Shown here one piece after another: positions 17,396-24,632 of a stretch of DNA of 40,070 nucleotides. Every line of letters begins with the position of its first letter. Position 1 is the first letter of the stretch. Under the pieces are notes generated by a model. That model searched no databases. It saw only the letters and a program-made list of their open reading frames with translations, and was not told the origin of the DNA. The position numbers and the translations under genes are program-made. The DNA comes from JAICUY01 sp038250515 (GTDB taxonomy: Bacteria > Chloroflexota > Limnocylindria > QHBO01): assembly GCA_038250515.1 (NCBI GenBank), contig JBBSCG010000014.1:1-40070 (forward strand), read 5' to 3'.

Positions 17396-18114
17396 CGCCG
17401 AGCGTGGCCGTCGCCGTGTTTCCCGGGACGTGGAGCGAGCGCGATTTCGCGGACGTCGCCACGGCGCTCGGTTGGCAGGTGCGCCTGGTATGGCATACCG
17501 AGGACGACCTTGGCGAGGCTGATGCGGTAATTCTGCCCGGCGGCTTCGCGCATGGCGATCACCTGCGCACCGGGGCAATCGCCCGCTTCTCGCCGTTGAT
17601 GCGCGCCGTCGAGGCCTTCGCGGCGCGCGGCGGACCGGTGCTCGGCTCCTGCAACGGCTTTCAGATACTGACCGAGGCGGGCCTGCTGCCCGGCGTGCTG
17701 ATGCGCAACGACCACCTCGAGTTCCGCTGCGACTGGCAATGGCTGCGCGTGGAGCACGCCGGCGGACCGTTCCTGGGGAGCCTGACCGATGGCCAGACCC
17801 TGCGCCTGCCCATCAGCCACGGCGAAGGCCGCTACGTGGCCGCCGCCGCTGTCCTCGACGAGCTCGAGGCGGCCGGGCGGGTCGTGCTGCGCTATGCCGA
17901 CGCATCGGGCGCGGTCACGCCGGACGCGAATCCGAACGGCTCGCTGCGCGGCATCGCCGGGATCGCCAATGAGCTTGGCAACGTGCTCGGCCTGATGCCG
18001 CATCCCGAGCGCGCCGCGGACGTCGAGGTCGGTGGCCAGGATGGACTCTTGCTGTTCCGCTCCCTCGAGCGCTGGTTGCAACGGCAGCCGGCCGTTGCAG
18101 AGCGTCGGCTATGA
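17392..18114 (+). CDS. purQ: Phosphoribosylformylglycinamidine synthase, PurQ glutaminase subunit
   Basis: 240 residues. Class I glutamine amidotransferase that supplies ammonia to PurL. The nucleophile is C87 in GSCNGFQIL; the His/Glu pair is H204 and E206 in MPHPERAAD. The N-terminus VAVAVFPGTWSERD and LPGGFAHGDHLRTGA match the family. The GTG start at 17392 overlaps the purS stop (GTGA) and has AAGGAGGAG just upstream. Its final codons contain a TATGAT that could be a promoter for the following zinc-ribbon genes. Confidence 0.95.
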   Translation: MTPSVAVAVFPGTWSERDFADVATALGWQVRLVWHTEDDLGEADAVILPGGFAHGDHLRTGAIARFSPLMRAVEAFAARGGPVLGSCNGFQILTEAGLLPGVLMRNDHLEFRCDWQWLRVEHAGGPFLGSLTDGQTLRLPISHGEGRYVAAAAVLDELEAAGRVVLRYADASGAVTPDANPNGSLRGIAGIANELGNVLGLMPHPERAADVEVGGQDGLLLFRSLERWLQRQPAVAERRL

Positions 18115-18150
18115 TCCGTGGCGGTCGAACCGGCCGCTGCACGGAGGTGA
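18110..18150 (+). promoter_or_regulatory. -10-like box and Shine-Dalgarno before the zinc-ribbon gene
   Basis: TATGAT at 18110-18115 overlaps the purQ stop, and GGAGGTGA at 18143-18150 precedes the ATG at 18158 by seven bases. The 43-base spacer after purQ is the longest within the purE-purL run, so an internal promoter here is plausible. No clear -35 is visible. Confidence 0.3.
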
Positions 18151-18157
18151 ACTCTCG

Positions 18158-19240
18158 ATGAACGACGAGCGCGACCCGCAGGACACGCGGCCAGGGCCGG
18201 AGCCGCTGGACGAGCAGAATCCCGTGGCGCAGCCCGAGGACGAGCAGAATCCCGTGGCGCAGCCCGAGGACGACCTCCCTGCAGAGGAGTTCGAGTCGCA
18301 GCCGGCGGCCACGCATTCGGCCGACGAGGATGCGACCAGCGAGTGGCCGGCGAATGATCCTACCGATGCGGTGACGACCGAGCCGCCGCCCGGCGAGGTG
18401 GAGGCCTACGCGTCCCAGCCGCCCGCCGGCGAGCTGCAGGCTGACCAGACGGCCCACAGCGTGCCGGCGACCGGCGTCGGCGAAAGCACGCAGTGCCCGC
18501 GCTGCGGGACTGAGAATCGACCCGGCCTCGCCTTCTGCCGGAACTGTGGCCAGCGGCTGATGGACGCGAACGTCGCCGCCCCGGTCGAGCGGCCCGGCAC
18601 GCCCGAGGGCACGCAGGCCTGTCCGCGCTGCGGCACTCACAACCGGGCCGCCACGGCCTTCTGTCAGAACTGCGGCGCGAATCTGCGGGCCAGCGCGGCT
18701 CCGGGCTACGTCCCGCCCGCCGTCGCCAGCGACCAGGAGTCGGCCGAAACGACGGTGACCGCCGAGCGAGCGCACGCGATCCTCGGGCCGATTGTGCTGC
18801 TCATCGGCGCAATCGGCATGACGACCGCCTGGCTGCTGCCCTTCCCGTACGGGGCGGGATCGCTCTTCGAGCGTGCGTCTGGAGCCGGCGGTTATGGCGC
18901 CTCGTTCTGGAACGGCTACCCGGAGGTCCGCGCGCAGCTCGCGGACCAGGGCTACTTCGGATTCGCGGCGCCGGCTCCATTGCTGATACTTCTGCTCGTG
19001 GTGCTGGCCATCGCCGGGGTCACGAAGGCGCGTCCGGGAACCTTGCAATGGGCCGGCCTGGTCATTGCGCTGGTGTGGAGCATCGGTCTCGCCGCCCTGT
19101 TTGTGGTCGCCGAGGTCCTTGGCGGTTCGGCGAGTGACCTGGCGGGGATGCTGCGCAACCTGACTCCGGGCGGGATCATCTTCTTCCTCGCGTCCTTGAT
19201 CGTGCTGATCGGAACGATCACGCGCTTCGCGAGGGGCTGA
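18158..19240 (+). CDS. Double zinc-ribbon membrane protein
   Basis: 360 residues, function unknown. Layout: an acidic, Pro/Glu-rich N-terminal ~110 residues; two zinc ribbons with C113-C116-C127-C130 and C155-C158-C169-C172 (CPRCG...FCxNCG pattern); then about four transmembrane helices (ILGPIVLLIGAIGMTTAWLL, LLILLLVVLAIAG, LVIALVWSIGLAALFVVAEV and IIFFLASLIVLIGTI). The ATG at 18158 has GGAGGTGA at ideal spacing. A perfect 30-base tandem duplication lies in the N-terminal region. It ends three bases before the next zinc-ribbon gene and sits between purQ and purL. Zinc ribbons of this kind usually mediate protein contacts; a scaffold role is only a guess. Confidence 0.85.
   Translation: MNDERDPQDTRPGPEPLDEQNPVAQPEDEQNPVAQPEDDLPAEEFESQPAATHSADEDATSEWPANDPTDAVTTEPPPGEVEAYASQPPAGELQADQTAHSVPATGVGESTQCPRCGTENRPGLAFCRNCGQRLMDANVAAPVERPGTPEGTQACPRCGTHNRAATAFCQNCGANLRASAAPGYVPPAVASDQESAETTVTAERAHAILGPIVLLIGAIGMTTAWLLPFPYGAGSLFERASGAGGYGASFWNGYPEVRAQLADQGYFGFAAPAPLLILLLVVLAIAGVTKARPGTLQWAGLVIALVWSIGLAALFVVAEVLGGSASDLAGMLRNLTPGGIIFFLASLIVLIGTITRFARG
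18211..18270 (+). repeat. Perfect 30-bp tandem duplication inside the zinc-ribbon gene
   Basis: Bases 18211-18240 are repeated exactly at 18241-18270, duplicating the ten-residue unit EQNPVAQPED in the acidic linker. The length keeps the frame. Perfect identity suggests a recent replication slippage event, and the copy number could vary between strains. Confidence 0.9.
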
Positions 19241-19243
19241 CCG

Positions 19244-20014
19244 ATGGCGACCCGCTTCTGCGGCATCTGTGGCACCGAGATCGACGAGAACGCCGCCTTC
19301 TGTCCATCATGTGGCAATCCGCTCAATGGTCCGGAGCAGCTCGCGGAGGAGATTCCGCCGGCGCCGTCGTGGCCAGAGCCACAGCGCGCGGCCGAGGCTG
19401 AACCCGACCACGAGCCGGCGCGGCCGGCAGATGCGCCGGCGAACGAACCGGACCAGGTGCGTACCTCGGAGGCCGGCGACGGCAACTCGCACGCCGACGA
19501 GCCGGCGCCCGAGCCGCAACCCTCGGCGCCACCCGGATCGGCGACTGTGCCGCCGCCGACTCCGTTGCCGGCCGATGCGCGGCCCGCCGATGCGCGGCCC
19601 GCGACGGTTACGCCTGCTGCTGGCGCACGGCCAACTGGCGCGCAGGTCGAGCTGCCCTTCACCTGGCCGGTGACGCTTTCCGGCTGGTTGATCGGCGTCG
19701 GTTCGCTGGTTGGAGCCCTATCGCTGCTGCTCGACTTTCGTACCTTCGTCAACCCGGTCACGCTGATCGCGTTCCTCCTCCTGCTCGCCGTGGCCGCCAG
19801 CGTCTTCCTCGCGTCGAACCTGCCCGACATTCCGAACCGCCGACTGTGGGTCCTGGTGGTGGTGATCGTGGCCTTCGGCATCGCGCTCGATCGGGTCGGC
19901 TTCGGGACGAGCTTCGCCGGCGTCGTCTACTTCCTGGGCACGCTTGCCGCAGCGATCGGTGCGGTCATCCTCGAGCTCGGTCGTGATCGGCCGATGGGAG
20001 GACCGGTCGGCTGA
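19244..20014 (+). CDS. Single zinc-ribbon membrane protein
   Basis: 256 residues, function unknown. An N-terminal zinc ribbon uses C6-C9-C20-C23 (FCGICG...FCPSCG). A Pro/Ala/Glu-rich low-complexity linker runs over roughly residues 30-135, including a duplicated RPADA unit. Four hydrophobic helices follow (LSGWLIGVGSLVGALSLLL, PVTLIAFLLLLAVAASVFLA, WVLVVVIVAFGIAL and VVYFLGTLAAAIGAVIL). It has the same architecture as its upstream neighbour but is shorter, so the two may be paralogues. Its stop TGA (20012-20014) overlaps the inferred CTG start of purL, and the GGGAGG serving purL lies in its last codons. Confidence 0.85.
   Translation: MATRFCGICGTEIDENAAFCPSCGNPLNGPEQLAEEIPPAPSWPEPQRAAEAEPDHEPARPADAPANEPDQVRTSEAGDGNSHADEPAPEPQPSAPPGSATVPPPTPLPADARPADARPATVTPAAGARPTGAQVELPFTWPVTLSGWLIGVGSLVGALSLLLDFRTFVNPVTLIAFLLLLAVAASVFLASNLPDIPNRRLWVLVVVIVAFGIALDRVGFGTSFAGVVYFLGTLAAAIGAVILELGRDRPMGGPVG
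19996..20001 (+). promoter_or_regulatory. Shine-Dalgarno deciding the purL start
   Basis: GGGAGG lies nine bases before the CTG at 20011. It is the only good ribosome-binding site near the conserved purL N-terminus and supports a non-ATG start there. Confidence 0.45.
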
Positions 20015-22224
20015 CGCTCACCGTCCCGCTCGAGCGCCACGGCCTGACCGAGGAGGAGTACGCCGGCGTGGTCCGCGCGCTCGGGCGTGAGCCGAACGCG
20101 GTGGAGCTCGGCATGTTCGGCGCGATGTGGTCCGAGCACTGCGCCTACAAGAACTCTGCTCCGCTGCTGGCAACGCTGCCGACGCGCGGTGATCGGGTGC
20201 TGGTCGGGCCGGGAGAGAATGCCGGGGCGCTCGACATCGGTGACGGGCTGGCGGTCATTTTCAAGGTCGAGTCGCATAACCACCCGAGCGCGGTCGAGCC
20301 GTACCAGGGTGCTGCGACGGGTGTGGGCGGCATCATCCGCGACATCTTCACCATGGGCGCCCGTCCGATCGCGCTGCTCAACGGCCTGCGCTTCGGGCCA
20401 CTGGAGCCTGACGACCGGACCGATGCACAGGCGGCCACCCGCAACCGCTATCTGTTCGGCGGCGTCGTGGCGGGGATCGCCGGCTACGGCAACTGCATCG
20501 GCATTCCCGACGTGGGCGGCGAGCTCTACTTCGACGCCAGCTACAGCGGCAATCCGCTGGTCAACGCCATGTGCATCGGGATCGCGCGGCATGAGGAGAT
20601 CACCCTGGCCCGAGCAGCCGGAGCCGGAAACGCGTTGCTGCTGGTCGGCGCCTCGACAGGCCGCGACGGGATCCAGGGTGCTTCGTTCGCCTCCGCGACA
20701 CTTGGCGACGATCGCGAGGAGCGGCGCCCGGCCGTGCAGGTCGGCAATCCTTTCCTGGAGAAGCTGCTGATGGAGGCCTGCCTCGAGCTGTCGAAGCTCG
20801 ACGTGGTGATCGCCATGCAGGACCTCGGGGCCGCCGGGCTGACATGCGCGCTGGCCGAGCTCTCGTCGCGCGGCGGGTGTGGCGCCGAGGTGGACCTGGA
20901 CCTGGTGCCGCGTCGCGAGTCCGGCATGTCGCCGTACGAGATGCTGCTGTCCGAATCGCAGGAGCGGATGCTGATCGTGGTCGAGGCGGGGCGCGAGGCG
21001 GAGGTGCAGCGCGTCTTCGAGAAGTACGAGCTGCATGCGGTGACCGTCGGACGGGTGACCGATGCGCCCGTGGTGCGCTGCTCGTCACGCGGCGAGCTCG
21101 TCGGCGAGGTGCCCGGACGCGCATTGACCGACGATGCGCCGCGCTATACCCGCGACGCTCATCCGCCACGCGACCTCGCCGAGCGCCACGCGGTGGACCT
21201 GGGGCCACTGGCGGCGCAGCCCGCATTGGTCTCTGACCTGCTGGAGCTGCTGGCGAGCCCGAATGTGCGCAGTCGCAAGCCCATCTGGCGTCGCTACGAC
21301 CACATGAACGGCACGAACACGTTGGTGGGGCCGGGCGCCGGCGACGCCGCGCTGCTGCGCATCAAGGGCACGCGGCGGGCCCTGGCCTTCAGCCTCGACG
21401 GGCCGGGGCGTCAGTCAGCGCTGGATCCGCGGACGGCGGCGGCCAGCGCCGTGCTCGAAGGGGCGCTCAACGTGGCGGTCTGCGGCGCGGTCCCCATCGG
21501 GCTGACGAACTGCCTCAACTTCGGATCGCCCGAAACGGCCGAGGGCTACTGGCAGTTGTCGGAGGCGGTGGCCGGCATGTCGGACGCGTGCCGCACGCTC
21601 GGCATCCCGATCGTGAGCGGCAACGTCAGCCTGTACAACGAGACACCGGATGGACCGATCCTGCCCACGCCGCTGATTGGCATGGTCGGCCTGCTCGACG
21701 ACCGATCCACGGCGATTCCGATGCGCTGGAGCGATGGCGACGAGCTGTGGCTGCTCGGCGATCCAGCGTTCGAGGCGTCGGCCCTGGCCGGGTCGGAGCT
21801 CGCGACGCGGCGCGCCGCAGGCGGCGGACGCCCGACGCTGGATCTCGGCGCCGCGGCGAGGGTCGTACAGCTGCTGCCGCGGCTCTGTTCGGGCCAGGTC
21901 ATCAGCGGCGCCCACGATCTGTCAATCGGCGGGCTTGGGGTTGCGCTGGCGCGCATGGCCATCTCATCGGGGAGCGGCGCGAGCATCTCGCTGCTGCAGG
22001 CCACGCTTCCGAGCGCTGCGCTGTTTGGTGAACGTGCCGGCCGCGTCGTCGTAGCCGTCGCGTCCGCGCGTGTCGCCGAGCTGCAGCGCGCGGCGATCGA
22101 CGCCGGCGTTCCCGCTCTACGGCTCGGACGCGCGGGCGGCGACAGGTTGCAATTGCGTCTGCCGGGGGTGGAGCTGAGCGCCAGCCTCGACGTACTGCTC
22201 GAGGCGTACCAGACGCCGTTCTAG
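20011..22224 (+). CDS. purL: Phosphoribosylformylglycinamidine synthase, PurL subunit (small type)
   Basis: 737 residues if started at CTG 20011, the normal size for the small PurL that works with PurS and PurQ. Converts FGAR to FGAM using ATP and ammonia. Motifs: GMFGAMWSEHCAYKNS, VESHNHPSAVEPYQGAATGVGG, MQDLGAAGLTCA and NCLNFGSPE. Between the in-frame stop at 19984 and 20068 there is no ATG, GTG or TTG. A start at the GTG at 20068 would remove the conserved HGLTEEEYAGVV segment, so I prefer the CTG, which has GGGAGG nine bases upstream and overlaps the previous stop as CTGA. The start is inferred; the identity is certain. Confidence 0.95.
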   Translation: MTLTVPLERHGLTEEEYAGVVRALGREPNAVELGMFGAMWSEHCAYKNSAPLLATLPTRGDRVLVGPGENAGALDIGDGLAVIFKVESHNHPSAVEPYQGAATGVGGIIRDIFTMGARPIALLNGLRFGPLEPDDRTDAQAATRNRYLFGGVVAGIAGYGNCIGIPDVGGELYFDASYSGNPLVNAMCIGIARHEEITLARAAGAGNALLLVGASTGRDGIQGASFASATLGDDREERRPAVQVGNPFLEKLLMEACLELSKLDVVIAMQDLGAAGLTCALAELSSRGGCGAEVDLDLVPRRESGMSPYEMLLSESQERMLIVVEAGREAEVQRVFEKYELHAVTVGRVTDAPVVRCSSRGELVGEVPGRALTDDAPRYTRDAHPPRDLAERHAVDLGPLAAQPALVSDLLELLASPNVRSRKPIWRRYDHMNGTNTLVGPGAGDAALLRIKGTRRALAFSLDGPGRQSALDPRTAAASAVLEGALNVAVCGAVPIGLTNCLNFGSPETAEGYWQLSEAVAGMSDACRTLGIPIVSGNVSLYNETPDGPILPTPLIGMVGLLDDRSTAIPMRWSDGDELWLLGDPAFEASALAGSELATRRAAGGGRPTLDLGAAARVVQLLPRLCSGQVISGAHDLSIGGLGVALARMAISSGSGASISLLQATLPSAALFGERAGRVVVAVASARVAELQRAAIDAGVPALRLGRAGGDRLQLRLPGVELSASLDVLLEAYQTPF

Positions 22225-22234
22225 CCTCGGCGGC

Positions 22235-22738
22235 TCATGACCGCGGACGGCCGCGCCGCGTGGCGATCGATCGCTCCCCGGGGCCGATGTTGACCTGTCC
22301 GGCTCGGATGCGTGGCGCAGTGTCGTCGTGTGCCGGAAGGTTCATGGCAGCCAGGATCGGATCGTCTGACGGCTCGAGACGCGACCGGCGCACGGCGCGA
22401 CCAACCGACGGGCGGCCGGCAGCGTCCAGCACCTGATCTTCGTCGTCCTCTCCCCGGCGACGTCCGAACCCGAACCAGCTGATGCCGGTGATCGCAATTG
22501 CGGCGACACCGAACGCGCCGAGCGCCAGCATGCTCCACGACGCGTCGACAAGCGGCAGCGGAGGTCCGCTGCGATCCCGCTCAGTGGAACCTGGCGCCAC
22601 CACGGCGCCTGCGCTCGAGCTCTTCGGAACAGGAGCATGCGCCGCCGGCGTCGGGCTTGCCTCGGCTGGCGCGCCGGCTGCCCCGAGGAGTGCCGCAATG
22701 GTCGCGATGAGCATGACCGCCCGCACGAAGGCTCTCAC
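22235..22738 (-). CDS. Small secreted or membrane-anchored protein of unknown function
   Basis: 167 residues, not recognised. An N-terminal signal-like segment (AVMLIATIAALLGAAGAPAEA) is followed by a Pro/Ser-rich stretch, one transmembrane helix around residues 70-92 (MLALGAFGVAAIAITGISW) and a cytoplasmic Arg/Asp-rich tail. The expected topology is an outside N-terminal linker with a charged inside tail. The GTG start at 22738 overlaps the stop of the GGDEF/HD-GYP gene (GTGA), so it is probably co-translated with it; it could be a partner of that signalling protein (inference). It converges on purL with a ten-base gap. Confidence 0.7.
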   Translation of the reverse strand: MRAFVRAVMLIATIAALLGAAGAPAEASPTPAAHAPVPKSSSAGAVVAPGSTERDRSGPPLPLVDASWSMLALGAFGVAAIAITGISWFGFGRRRGEDDEDQVLDAAGRPSVGRAVRRSRLEPSDDPILAAMNLPAHDDTAPRIRAGQVNIGPGERSIATRRGRPRS

Positions 22739-24372
22739 CCGGCGGCCTCTCGGAGTCGCTCCCGACGTGGACGTGTGCGTCGTGACGGCGGCTCCTCGGT
22801 CGGGGACGTACCCTCGAGGATCGCCATTGCTGCCTGCGGATCGAGACGCTGCAGGTCGCCGCGCGCACGCTCATGGAGCCGGTACACCTCGTCGAGGCCG
22901 TCCGGCGGGACCTCTTTCGCATAGATTGCGCAGAAGACCCTCACCACTTCCGGATCGAACTGCGTGCCGGCATATTGCTGCAGCTCGTCGAGGGCCGCGG
23001 CATGCGTTCGCGCCTGGCTGTACGGGCGCTCGTTGACCATGGCGTGATACGCGTCGGCGACCGAGACGATCCGCGCGCCGAGTGGAATCTCGTTGCCCTT
23101 CAGGCCGTGAGGATACCCGCCGCCGTTGAAGCGCTCGTGGTGATGCAGGACGATCGGGATCGCCTCGCGCAGCCCCGACGCCTGCTCCAGGATGACCTGA
23201 CCGATGCGGGGGTGCTCGCCGATCGCCTGCCATTCACCGTCGGTCAACGCGGTTGGCTTGTCGAGGATCTCCGAAGGAACTGCCAGCTTGCCAAGGTCGT
23301 GCAGCAGGCTCGCGATGCGGACCCGCTCGATCTCCTCGTGCGGAAGCCCCAGCTCCAGCGCGATCCCGGTCGCCAGCGAGGCGATCATGTCCGAAGGCCG
23401 TCCGCGATGGTGTGGCTGCGGAGCAAGGACCGATGCGAGCGCCTGGGTCGCGGTGTCGTTGGCCCACTGACCGATGGCGGCGGCGGCGGCCCGACTCTCC
23501 GCGGAGATCGGCGCCTTGCGCACCGGCGCTTCCTCGTCGATGCCCCGGAACAGGTAGGTACGGTTGCGGCCGAGCGACTTGGCGGCATACATCGCGGCGT
23601 CCGCCTGGTCGACCAGCGAGTCGACATGCAGCCGGGCGCCGCGGCCGCCGGCGATGCCGATGCTGATGGTGACCTGCAGTCGCTGATCGTTGGCAATGAC
23701 CATGGGTTCGGCTGCGACGCTGGCCCGCAGATGCTCGGCCAGGATGATGCCCTCGTCCGGAGTGGTCTCGGGCATGATCAACATGAACTCCTCGCCACCG
23801 TATCGGCCGAAGACGTCGCTGGCGCGAATGCCGCCGGTGATCATGGCGGCCATCTGGCGCAGCACCGCGTCTCCGGAGTTGTGGCCGTAGGTGTCGTTGA
23901 TCGGCTTGAATCGGTCGATGTCGATGAAGGCGACCGAGAGCGGCTTGTGGTGGCGAGCCGCGCGCTCGACCTCGCCGACCAGCAGGCTGAGCAGCGTTTC
24001 GCGGTTGACGACGCCGGTCAGGCGGTCATGGGTTGCCTGCGCCTCCACCTGCAGAAAGGCGCCCGCGGCGGCGTTGAAGGCCCGCGCCAGGCGACGCTCG
24101 GCCGGGATGCCGACCTCTCGCAGGCGGGTGGGTGTGTCGGAGTCGAGTGTCGTCTCGAGCGCCCGCGCGATGCGGTTCAGGCGCCAGCCGACGTAGCTCC
24201 AGGCGGCCAGTGCCATGGTCGTCATGCCGGCGATGGCGGCCAGCGCGACCAGCATCAGCAGCGTTTCGCGCGCGCGCGGTCCGAGGCCGATGAGCAATGC
24301 CGCCACCAGCGAGGCGCACAGCGCCACCGCGAGTGGAGCCATGAAACCCAGCGCTCGGACGAATCGAAGCAT
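22735..24372 (-). CDS. Membrane GGDEF / HD-GYP c-di-GMP turnover protein
   Basis: 545 residues from the ATG at 24372, which has GGAGG about five bases upstream; the longer frame to 24729 is not protein-like. Two N-terminal transmembrane helices (residues ~8-60) are followed by a GGDEF domain with GGEEF at 192-196 and an RxxD inhibitory site at 183-186 (RASD), then an HD-GYP domain with H358-D359 in LLHDLGK, the HHHERFNGGGYP block and GYP at 419-421. Both synthase and phosphodiesterase signatures look intact, so it could make and break c-di-GMP; which activity dominates cannot be told. It is divergent from purF and coupled to the small membrane protein downstream. Confidence 0.93.
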   Translation of the reverse strand: MLRFVRALGFMAPLAVALCASLVAALLIGLGPRARETLLMLVALAAIAGMTTMALAAWSYVGWRLNRIARALETTLDSDTPTRLREVGIPAERRLARAFNAAAGAFLQVEAQATHDRLTGVVNRETLLSLLVGEVERAARHHKPLSVAFIDIDRFKPINDTYGHNSGDAVLRQMAAMITGGIRASDVFGRYGGEEFMLIMPETTPDEGIILAEHLRASVAAEPMVIANDQRLQVTISIGIAGGRGARLHVDSLVDQADAAMYAAKSLGRNRTYLFRGIDEEAPVRKAPISAESRAAAAAIGQWANDTATQALASVLAPQPHHRGRPSDMIASLATGIALELGLPHEEIERVRIASLLHDLGKLAVPSEILDKPTALTDGEWQAIGEHPRIGQVILEQASGLREAIPIVLHHHERFNGGGYPHGLKGNEIPLGARIVSVADAYHAMVNERPYSQARTHAAALDELQQYAGTQFDPEVVRVFCAIYAKEVPPDGLDEVYRLHERARGDLQRLDPQAAMAILEGTSPTEEPPSRRTRPRRERLREAAG

Positions 24373-24434
24373 TGAACCTCCGGATTGGGCGGTGAGGTGT
24401 CCCGGGGGAAGCATGCGCCGGGGACCGGTGCAAC

Positions 24435-24530
24435 GACCATGGCCCGATGGTCCGGCGGCGCGGCGAAGCACCGTCGCGCGCTGGCAACGAAGCCCCGAAG
24501 TGCGGTGGGATGCAGTACCCCCGCGGTACT
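24435..24530. other. Two hairpins in the divergent GGDEF/purF intergenic region
   Basis: The 260-base gap between the divergent starts holds two perfect six-base-stem hairpins: GACCAT/ATGGTC with a six-base loop (24435-24452) and AGTACC/GGTACT with a five-base loop (24514-24530). They could be operator dyads or RNA structures. No gene is seen in the gap. Confidence 0.35.
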
Positions 24531-24568
24531 CGTGGATTGGACTTCGCGGTAGGGCGCGACCCGTCACT

Positions 24569-24596
24569 CCCAGCTGGGGCCCAGCGGCGGTATGAT
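24569..24596 (+). promoter_or_regulatory. Candidate purF promoter with overlapping palindromes
   Basis: CCCAGCTGGG (24569-24578, perfect) overlaps CTGGGGCCCAG (24574-24584, one-base centre), followed by a -10-like TATGAT at 24591-24596. The palindromes occupy the space where a -35 and spacer would lie, 36-64 bases before the purF ATG. This is a good position for a repressor. No match to a known Pur operator is claimed. Confidence 0.4.
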
Positions 24597-24632
24597 CGAC
24601 GATGTGCCACGTCCCTCCGCCGCGCATTGACG

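Noticed and set aside
22873..24375. A 500-codon frame antisense to the GGDEF/HD-GYP gene
   Set aside because: The opposite strand has intact GGEEF, HD and GYP motifs; this frame has no family features.
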